A stretch of DNA of 6,467 nucleotides, taken from Segetibacter sp. Its GTDB lineage: Bacteria > Bacteroidota > Bacteroidia > Chitinophagales > Chitinophagaceae. The translations under genes were made by a program, and so were the position numbers. This document shows positions 1 through 5,008 of this stretch, piece by piece. The first letter of the stretch is position 1, and the number at the start of each line of letters is the position of its first letter. The notes beneath the pieces were generated by a model. The model did no database searches and was not told the origin of the DNA. It saw only the letters and a program-made list of their open reading frames with translations. The stretch is taken from assembly GCA_030146445.1 (NCBI GenBank), contig JASLBT010000017.1:1-6467 (forward strand). The letters run 5' to 3'.

Positions 1-163
1 AAAGCAACGTTCAGCCGCGGTGAAAGACTTACTCGTTAAAGAGTTTGGAATAGAAGAAGGTAGATTACAAACCGATGGAAAAGGTGCCTCACAGCCGGTT
101 GCCGACAACAAGACAAAAGAAGGCAAAGCACAGAACAGAAGGGTTGAATTTTTGAAGCTGTGA
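1..163 (+). CDS. OmpA-family peptidoglycan-binding domain protein, C-terminal end (5' partial)
   Basis: The frame is open from the window edge (first full codon at 2) to a TGA at 161-163 and gives 53 residues. They match the C-terminal half of an OmpA-like domain: a helix with RSAAVKDLLVKEFG, then GIEEGRL, a G-K-G turn, and the diagnostic tail around N-K-T-K-E-G-K-A-Q-N-R-R-V-E-F. In this family that last helix, with its Asn and paired Arg, helps bind the diaminopimelate of peptidoglycan, so the protein should sit in or on the outer membrane and reach into the periplasm. The usual GRA is GKA here, a conservative change. The N-terminal part lies outside the window, so it cannot be said whether it carries a barrel, a lipoprotein signal or TPR/PD40 repeats. 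No clear intrinsic terminator follows the stop. The domain call is firm; the full architecture is unknown. Confidence 0.88.
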   Translation, partial: KQRSAAVKDLLVKEFGIEEGRLQTDGKGASQPVADNKTKEGKAQNRRVEFLKL

Positions 164-587
164 TGCGAGAGCGAGATGCAAAATAAAAGTGTAAAAAACC
201 AGAGTGTCAAAAGAAAAAGGCTGGAAGTTAGACCGCGAAAGTTCTTTTTGTAGCAAGTACCACAATTACCATTCAGCACTTAAGATTGTGGCCCCTCAAC
301 GATATGCGGTACAGTGAGCGACACCCCCGTCGGAACCGGTTTCATCCGGGCGGGCGTCCGGCTGCGCAGCGGGCGGGAAACCGGAGCCAAAATAAAATAC
401 AACTGTTAGTCACCAAAAGATACCAACACCATTCAGCGTTTTCATCTCGTTTTGCATCACTCGTATTTTAAGGCCTGAACTCAATTACTGTTTTCTATTT
501 ATAAATCATTCTTAACCACAACGCTTAACTCATAACTCAACAAAAACTCCACGATAGTATCCCCTCTCTTCTCTCCCTTAAAAAACA
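164..587. other. intergenic region with hairpin and short repeats, no supported gene
   Basis: About 420 bp separate the OmpA-domain gene (+) from the terminator of the - strand block. No convincing coding frame is present. What can be seen is an A-rich stretch after the OmpA stop (181-225), a 10-bp direct repeat ACCATTCAGC at 268-277 and 428-437, a GC-rich inverted repeat at 336-384, and a pyrimidine-rich run just before the terminator (about 561-579). The GC-rich core stands out sharply from its AT-rich surroundings. Confidence 0.6.
336..384. repeat. GC-rich imperfect hairpin with nested palindromes
   Basis: CCGGTTTC at 336-343 is the exact reverse complement of GAAACCGG at 377-384. Inside lie a perfect 10-bp palindrome GCTGCGCAGC (361-370) and a further possible CCGG/CCGG pairing (346-349 with 358-361). 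Outside, GG (332-333) can pair with CC (387-388) across a 2x2 internal loop. No T tract follows on either strand, so it does not look like an intrinsic terminator. It may be a REP-like or other dispersed intergenic element, or a structured RNA; copy number in the genome would decide. Confidence 0.5.
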
Positions 588-612
588 AAGCCGGCGCAAC
601 AAACGCCGGCTT
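588..612 (-). terminator. intrinsic terminator of the - strand block
   Basis: AAGCCGGCG (588-596) pairs perfectly with CGCCGGCTT (604-612), giving a 9-bp stem with a 7-nt loop. Read on the - strand the stem runs into TTTGTTTTTTAA, a good U tract. It starts only 3 nt after the stop codon of the small barrel gene (616-618), so it ends the transcript of the block. The + side also has a weak T-rich run (TTCTTTTA), so some bidirectional activity is possible. Confidence 0.9.
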
Positions 613-615
613 CTT

Positions 616-1188
616 TTATAGTTTGAAACCAAACTTAATCACCCATCGCCGAAATTCACTCGTACGTTCCTCCCTTGTCTCCCTGGGGATGGATCTAACC
701 GGCACAAAGCGGTTGCTGATCACGTTATCCTTTATTCTTTTATAACTATAACCTATGCTGAACAACAGATCCCATTGTTGTTTCACCGGCAGGTAATACC
801 CTACTCCACCCTCGTAAAATAATCCAGGTTTTGCATCAGGGAAACCTTGTATTTCATCTTGTATATGGTTCAACCATTGAAAATTTACCCCGGCATCGGC
901 GTACACGAATGGCTTGTTTCCCGACGCCTTAAAGTGGTGACGGATATCTAAAAATAGTGGTACCGATCTTTGTCCGTAAAAATCAATACCTGTTCCTATA
1001 CCTGCCTGCCACTTGTTTAGCCTTACACCATTGATCGTTTGTATAGTTGCTGACTCCCTTCCACCTACCAGCAAACCGACCTGGTTAACTGATGCGAAGG
1101 ATACTTTAGCAGGCTGCTTTTGCGACTGCGACAGGGCCGGCGAAAGTAAAAACAGTACGGCACAGGTGCCCGTTATGCGATTAAACAT
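616..1188 (-). CDS. small predicted outer-membrane beta-barrel protein
   Basis: 190 residues, ATG at 1186-1188, TAA at 616-618. The N-terminus is a Sec signal peptide with a hydrophobic core (about 8-16) and a likely cut after ALS at residue 20. The mature part shows alternating polar/hydrophobic, aromatic- and glycine-rich strands, for example about 34-43, 59-72, 76-86, 93-105, 123-134 and 139-151. It ends in a strand at about 180-190 with W-V-I-K-F-G-F-K-L, like the C-terminal signal read by the BAM machinery. The size fits an eight-stranded barrel. I do not recognise a specific family or ligand. It starts 7 bp after the stop of the lipoprotein gene and is the last gene before the terminator, so it is probably co-expressed with the sigma/anti-sigma pair. 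No clear Shine-Dalgarno site precedes it. Porin, OmpW-like or structural roles cannot be told apart. Confidence 0.75.
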   Translation of the reverse strand: MFNRITGTCAVLFLLSPALSQSQKQPAKVSFASVNQVGLLVGGRESATIQTINGVRLNKWQAGIGTGIDFYGQRSVPLFLDIRHHFKASGNKPFVYADAGVNFQWLNHIQDEIQGFPDAKPGLFYEGGVGYYLPVKQQWDLLFSIGYSYKRIKDNVISNRFVPVRSIPRETREERTSEFRRWVIKFGFKL

Positions 1189-1195
1189 GATGACA

Positions 1196-2449
1196 CTATT
1201 GATAGGTGATCTTACTAAGAAGTTTGAGGTCGGATGGCCCGGTATAACTGTATTGGTATAAGCCGTCCTTTGCTACTACAATGGCATGTCCGTTGAAGCT
1301 AATCACATCGTAGGTATCGATACCCGCAATAGTTTGTTCCAGCTTTAGTGCATTGATGTCGGTAGCATCGAAGACTTTCAGGCCGGCCTTACCATCGCAA
1401 ATGATCAGCACATTACCATCTTTGGAAAGACCAAAAGGGTTGGTAAGCGGATAGCTTTTTACGAGCTTTGGACTCATCAGGTTTTGTATGTTCACTACAT
1501 CAAGTTGGTTAGTAAAGCCTGCACACGTATTGCCTGAGCGCAGCGTTACAAACGCATAGTTATCTTCGGCAATAACCGGGTCGCAGGTTCGTGCGTGGGT
1601 AAATGTACCCAGGGCATTAGGTTGCGCAGGATTAATTGTACCATAGATAAACATGCCGGTAGTAGAACCAATAAACAAGGTGTTTTTAAAAGGATAAATG
1701 GTCTCTATACCCCAGCTGAGATTAACCTTACTGGAGAATACCGGCTCTTGCGGTTGTGAAATATTAAACGAGTTGAGTACGTTATCAGTAACAGTATACA
1801 GGTAGTTGTTCAATATGGTAAAGCGCGCCATCGAACCACCCACGCCTTTGGGTGCTGGTGCCGAACTGGACGAAGAAAATGAACCACTCACGGCAAGCAT
1901 ATCGAACCGCCCGTTGCGCCATGTGCCCGCACTACAATCAACAGTTACCATGGTATCTTTAGCAACCCAGTCAACAATTACCTTCCCGGTGTCGGAGATG
2001 AACCCACCTGAGTAGCGGCGAAACGGGAAAGCGTCTTCGATGATCTTCTTAACTCCAACCTGTTGCGGGTCACTGATATCGAGCGTAACGAGATCGGTAT
2101 AAAGGTCAGCATACAACGTGGTGCCCTTAACAGCAAGGTCCATGTTACCCGGTATGTCGATGAAGTATTTGTTTATTGGAGCCCCAGGATTACTGTTGTC
2201 GATTACGTGGATGCCCTTATCCACTTCATTCAAAAAAATGTAGTTGCCAAATACAAACAACTTACCGGGAGACTTGATTTCCCGGGCAGCGTTGCTTTTG
2301 ATGTTCGCCCTTACCTCGGCCGAGGTTTTATAAACCGGGTAATACAAGGTGTATTTCTGCGTACAGGTATCCTTAAGACAACCGGGCAGTACACTGGTGA
2401 AAAGCACAACAGCAAAATAAAACTTCAGCTGGTAAAAAATCTTTTTCAT
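1196..2449 (-). CDS. LVIVD-repeat beta-propeller-like lipoprotein
   Basis: 417 residues, ATG at 2447-2449, TAG at 1196-1198. It starts with a lipoprotein signal: K-K, a hydrophobic stretch (about 8-20), then V-L-P-G-C, which makes Cys24 the predicted lipidation site. After the pattern CLKDTC and a region around KTSAEVRANIKSN, the protein carries repeated units of the LVIVD type. These include GIHVIDNSNPGAP (79-91) and DLVTLDISDP (119-128), with weaker copies such as NSFNISQPQEP, LDVVNIQNLMSP and LKVFDATDIN further on. Such repeats are expected to form propeller blades. A Ser/Gly/Pro-rich stretch (about 188-206) looks like a flexible loop between blades. The family is widespread in Bacteroidota and its function is not known to me; a binding or scaffold role at the outer membrane is inference. 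It lies 21 bp after the anti-sigma-like gene and 7 bp before the small barrel gene. Confidence 0.85.
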   Translation of the reverse strand: MKKIFYQLKFYFAVVLFTSVLPGCLKDTCTQKYTLYYPVYKTSAEVRANIKSNAAREIKSPGKLFVFGNYIFLNEVDKGIHVIDNSNPGAPINKYFIDIPGNMDLAVKGTTLYADLYTDLVTLDISDPQQVGVKKIIEDAFPFRRYSGGFISDTGKVIVDWVAKDTMVTVDCSAGTWRNGRFDMLAVSGSFSSSSSAPAPKGVGGSMARFTILNNYLYTVTDNVLNSFNISQPQEPVFSSKVNLSWGIETIYPFKNTLFIGSTTGMFIYGTINPAQPNALGTFTHARTCDPVIAEDNYAFVTLRSGNTCAGFTNQLDVVNIQNLMSPKLVKSYPLTNPFGLSKDGNVLIICDGKAGLKVFDATDINALKLEQTIAGIDTYDVISFNGHAIVVAKDGLYQYSYTGPSDLKLLSKITYQ

Positions 2450-2470
2450 ACGTTATGATTGAGTATTCGT

Positions 2471-3949
2471 TTAAAATGATAACCCTGTTTTTATGCCCAG
2501 GAAAAATAAATGCTCTTTTGTGTTCGTTTGCGGGCGGGTAAGGTTCGATAATCCGTAATGCATCACGGGACCTACATTTAGCTTTATCGATTTGCCGGTG
2601 ATTACCGGGTAATGAACACTCGCCTGGAGCAACAGCTGAAACTTTTTAAACTGCTCATCTTCACGATAAAAACTCCGCTGTGTGCGGTTGAAGTAAATGG
2701 CTTTTGAGCCAACCAGGTAAGCCGGGCTGATACCCATACCCAATTGTAAAGGCCGCTCTCTGTTACGGTTTAGCCGGTATAAAACTTCTACCGGCAGCGA
2801 CAGCAAATGATAATGGTTGCCAACGGTAGTAGATTGTCCAGGACGATAATACGAATACACGACCCTAGAGTTATTCAACAAAAAGTCACTTACATTAGCA
2901 ATTGAGTCTTTACGATCCCCTACAGTTGTGCTCACTGCGTAATAGTGGTAACTTACTCCAACGGCTATATTCAACCTTTGCGACAAAGCTTTCTCGAAAG
3001 CAACTCCAACGCCACCCGAAATTTTTGGACGGTATTCAATTTTTTGGACGACTGTTGAGGGCGAATTACCAGAGTTTGCACTTGGCGATTGCATATCCTG
3101 CCTTAACAGTTGACCGCTCGTTAACGCCACTCCATTCACATTATTACTAAAGCCTGAGAACACCTCTACACGTGTTTTCCACCTGTTGTTCTTTATCAAC
3201 TTGTCGTTGACTGCCCTTCGTGTGTCATCCCCGGAAAAGGTAGTGTCACTCGTGATCAACGGTTTAGCCGGTGTATTCAAAGTAACAACGGGGTCCTCAC
3301 CTTTGGCGGTAGCGTCACGCTTCTCAACCCACGCACCAGCAGCCGTTATTTTGTTTGCTGCGACATCTGTCGTAGTACGGGGGGCGTTGGCGGGAATATT
3401 TTTTTCGGTCTTTACCTGGGCCGCTTCAATCTCACTTTGGGGGATGGAGGCAAGAGGTTTATCCTGCGGGGCAGTAACGGGCAAGTTTGCTTTTGCGGCA
3501 TTAGTGCCTTCCGGGTTAATGTTTGTTCGCCGCACCCCGGTCAGTAAAACATCATCATTCAAATGAGTTGGTTCAGGTGTGGCAGCGTTTGGAGTGAATA
3601 CTTCGCGTTTGGTATCTTGCTTAACCCCGGGGGTAACAGATGCGCTACCTGGAGCTATTGTCTTTTTTGTAGTTGATGTGGCAGGTTGGGGTTGTTGTTG
3701 ATTGTTTTTTATGCTAATACCCGTTTCTTTCGGGGCTTCAGTATGGCGGAAGGTGCCGGTTTGATATTGCCAGAGTCCTGCCCCTGCGGTAACCAGCAGG
3801 AGTGCCGAAAAAAACCAGGTAAAAAACCGCCTCCGTCTTTTTTCCTTTCCTATTCTTGCAGCAACGTGCTGCCATACTTCCTCGCCCGGAACAACCTTAA
3901 ATTGATCCAACTCGGCTTGTACGCGCTTTTCAAAATCATTTGTTTGCAT
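2471..3949 (-). CDS. predicted dual-membrane-spanning anti-sigma factor with C-terminal outer-membrane barrel
   Basis: 492 residues, ATG at 3947-3949, TAA at 2471-2473. Three parts are visible. Residues 1-41 are polar and end in KEKRRRR, fitting a short cytoplasmic sigma-binding segment with the positive-inside rule. Residues about 42-62 form one hydrophobic helix with no signal-peptidase site obvious after it. Residues about 63-256 are low-complexity, rich in T, A, P, K, N and Q, as expected of an extended periplasmic linker. Residues about 257-492 are aromatic, alternating strands ending in LGIKTGLSF, a typical barrel end with terminal Phe. This layout matches the dual-membrane-spanning anti-sigma factors (Dma) described in Bacteroides thetaiotaomicron. 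The start overlaps the sigma gene by 14 bp, which supports translational coupling and partnership. That it binds this sigma factor is inference; the alternative is an ordinary barrel protein with an uncleaved N-terminal helix. Confidence 0.78.
   Translation of the reverse strand: MQTNDFEKRVQAELDQFKVVPGEEVWQHVAARIGKEKRRRRFFTWFFSALLLVTAGAGLWQYQTGTFRHTEAPKETGISIKNNQQQPQPATSTTKKTIAPGSASVTPGVKQDTKREVFTPNAATPEPTHLNDDVLLTGVRRTNINPEGTNAAKANLPVTAPQDKPLASIPQSEIEAAQVKTEKNIPANAPRTTTDVAANKITAAGAWVEKRDATAKGEDPVVTLNTPAKPLITSDTTFSGDDTRRAVNDKLIKNNRWKTRVEVFSGFSNNVNGVALTSGQLLRQDMQSPSANSGNSPSTVVQKIEYRPKISGGVGVAFEKALSQRLNIAVGVSYHYYAVSTTVGDRKDSIANVSDFLLNNSRVVYSYYRPGQSTTVGNHYHLLSLPVEVLYRLNRNRERPLQLGMGISPAYLVGSKAIYFNRTQRSFYREDEQFKKFQLLLQASVHYPVITGKSIKLNVGPVMHYGLSNLTRPQTNTKEHLFFLGIKTGLSF
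2481..2498. repeat. 18-bp direct repeat, copy A
   Basis: AACCCTGTTTTTATGCCC on the + strand matches copy B at 3951-3968 in 17 of 18 positions, including a 14-bp exact run. This copy lies within the last codons of the anti-sigma-like gene, 32 bp before the start codon of the lipoprotein gene in the direction of transcription. The two copies are read in different codon frames, so the match is not explained by a shared peptide. Confidence 0.55.
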
Positions 3950-4496
3950 AAACCCTGTTTTTATTCCCTGCAGTATTGTTTATCCAACTGATTAACAAAT
4001 TTCTTGCGCGCATATACTGCGATCGCGAGGTGTTCTCACTGATCCCCAGCATCGCACCAATCTCTACGTGCGTATAACCCTCTACTGCATATAAATTGAA
4101 AATGGTTTGGTAGCCCGTTGGCAGTTGGCGAATGAGCTCCGCCAATTCTTTTACATTCAGTTGCGTCTCGGTATCATTATGCGCAACTACGTGCAGGTCG
4201 GTTTTATCGAATAATAAATCGTTCTGGTATCTTTTACTTTGCTTTAAGTAGTTGAGCGCGGTATTTACCATGATCTTCCTTATCCACGCCCCGAGCTCCG
4301 CCTCCCTTTTGTATTGGTGCAGAAAACGAAAAACCTTTACGAAACCATCCTGCAGGATGTCTTCGGCGTCCTGTGTACTCTTTGTATACCGATAGCATAC
4401 ACCAAGCATCAATGGGGCAAACGTTTCGTAAAGTTCACGTTGTGCTTTGGGCTTTCCTTTCAAACAGTCCCTGACAAGTTGATAATGATCGGCCAT
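3936..4496 (-). CDS. ECF-type RNA polymerase sigma factor (sigma-70 family)
   Basis: 186 residues from the ATG at 4494-4496 to the TGA at 3936-3938. Region 2 spans about residues 20-87, with the core-binding motif DAEDILQDGFVKVF (43-56) and the -10 recognition part GAWIRKIMVNTALNYLK (69-85). A variable linker follows, then region 4 at about 117-168 with LPTGYQTIFNLYAVEGYTHV and the helix-turn-helix IGAMLGISENTSRSQYMRAR, which reads the -35 element. There is no sigma-1 or sigma-3 domain, as usual for ECF factors. A TTG 30 bp further upstream is in frame but adds ten residues unlike the family, whose members usually begin near DHxLVxxCLKG; the ATG is preferred. The 3' end overlaps the anti-sigma-like gene by 14 bp. 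As first gene of the block it may drive its own transcription; target promoters cannot be read from the window. Confidence 0.93.
   Translation of the reverse strand: MADHYQLVRDCLKGKPKAQRELYETFAPLMLGVCYRYTKSTQDAEDILQDGFVKVFRFLHQYKREAELGAWIRKIMVNTALNYLKQSKRYQNDLLFDKTDLHVVAHNDTETQLNVKELAELIRQLPTGYQTIFNLYAVEGYTHVEIGAMLGISENTSRSQYMRARNLLISWINNTAGNKNRVYANK
3951..3968. repeat. 18-bp direct repeat, copy B
   Basis: AACCCTGTTTTTATTCCC on the + strand. It lies in the last codons of the sigma factor gene and ends one base before the ATG of the anti-sigma-like gene, so in the mRNA it covers that gene's ribosome-binding region. Read as mRNA it contains ACAGGG close to the start, a poor Shine-Dalgarno candidate because only three bases separate AGGG from the ATG. 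Confidence 0.55.
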
Positions 4497-4550
4497 AAGT
4501 AGCGTTCGGAAAGTTTGACATTGCAATATTTAGTTCCGTTGCTCCGCTGT

Positions 4551-4574
4551 ATTAAATTATTTAAACTTAAATTT
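4551..4574 (-). promoter_or_regulatory. AT-rich promoter-like tract upstream of the sigma factor gene
   Basis: 24 bases with a single C, 55-78 bp before the sigma ATG on the - strand. It is by far the most AT-rich spot in this intergenic region and a reasonable place for a promoter or upstream element of the four-gene block. No full match to the Bacteroidota -33/-7 pattern (TTTG, TAnnTTTG) is visible, which would fit use of an alternative sigma factor but does not show it. Confidence 0.3.
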
Positions 4575-4865
4575 CTGGTCGCGATAGCAGGTATTGAGGC
4601 ATAATGTGATTGAGAAAGCCCTTTGTTAAAAACAGGTCAGCATCAGCTGGTGTGCTGATGGGAACGAGTATAAATGCTTTACCGAAATGGCTTCCGGCTG
4701 GGGTAATGGGATTGCAAGAAAGTAAAACCGCGTTTGACAGGAACTTATTCGGGACTTTAAAATTATCGATGCAGCCATTGCAGTGGACGTATGGTCTTAA
4801 ATCGCACCCGTTGAATAAACAGCCTGGCAGTTCACTGCAATACTTGAACAGCCGTCACCTCGCAC

Positions 4866-4937
4866 GGTAAACGGCTAAACCGGCGCCATTAAACCTTGCA
4901 AAGCGATGTTCATGCATTCATCACATTGCCGTTTAAC
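4866..4937. promoter_or_regulatory. inverted repeat upstream of the SusC-like gene
   Basis: GGTAAACGGC (4866-4875) and GCCGTTTAAC (4928-4937) are inverted copies with one mismatch, including an 8-bp perfect core, separated by 52 nt. They lie about 70-140 bp before the SusC-like ATG, where a regulator could act. The wide spacing suits a looped or two-site operator better than an RNA hairpin. A weak -7-like box TACATTAG (4954-4961, 5 of 6 fixed bases of TAnnTTTG) lies just downstream, without a good -33 partner. Confidence 0.3.
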
Positions 4938-5008
4938 AGCTGATAAAAAATATTACATTAGGACGTTCTTTCAAATTGCTGATCACCTAAACCCTAAATG
5001 CTTAAAAC

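Larger units (their letters stand above)
4497..5008. other. divergent intergenic region between sigma factor and SusC-like genes
   Basis: About 510 bp without a gene I can support. It must hold the promoters of both divergent units. Visible items are an AT-rich tract (4551-4574), a perfect 7-bp hairpin CATCAGC/GCTGATG (4641-4647 with 4654-4660, 6-nt loop), an inverted repeat near the SusC-like gene (4866-4937), and long open frames on both strands between 4570 and 4870 that match nothing I recognise. Confidence 0.6.

Noticed and set aside
172..463. GATGCAAAA (175-183) and TTTTGCATC (450-458) as terminal inverted repeats of a MITE
   Set aside because: Nine bases over 450 bp is close to chance, flanks match only imperfectly and no target-site duplication is visible.
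286..471. 61-codon + strand frame with TTG start
   Set aside because: Arg/Pro/Gly-rich composition comes from the GC-rich hairpin; no RBS, no family resemblance.
2063..3991. Several + strand frames of 80-130 codons opposite the lipoprotein, anti-sigma-like and sigma genes
   Set aside because: They lie antisense to genes with clear domains, have no domain features of their own and are explained as shadows.
4494..4526. Longer sigma factor starting at TTG 4526
   Set aside because: The extra ten residues do not resemble ECF N-termini, and the ATG at 4494-4496 gives the standard start and length.
4641..4660. 7-bp hairpin CATCAGC/GCTGATG as terminator
   Set aside because: No T tract on either strand, and neither neighbouring gene ends here.
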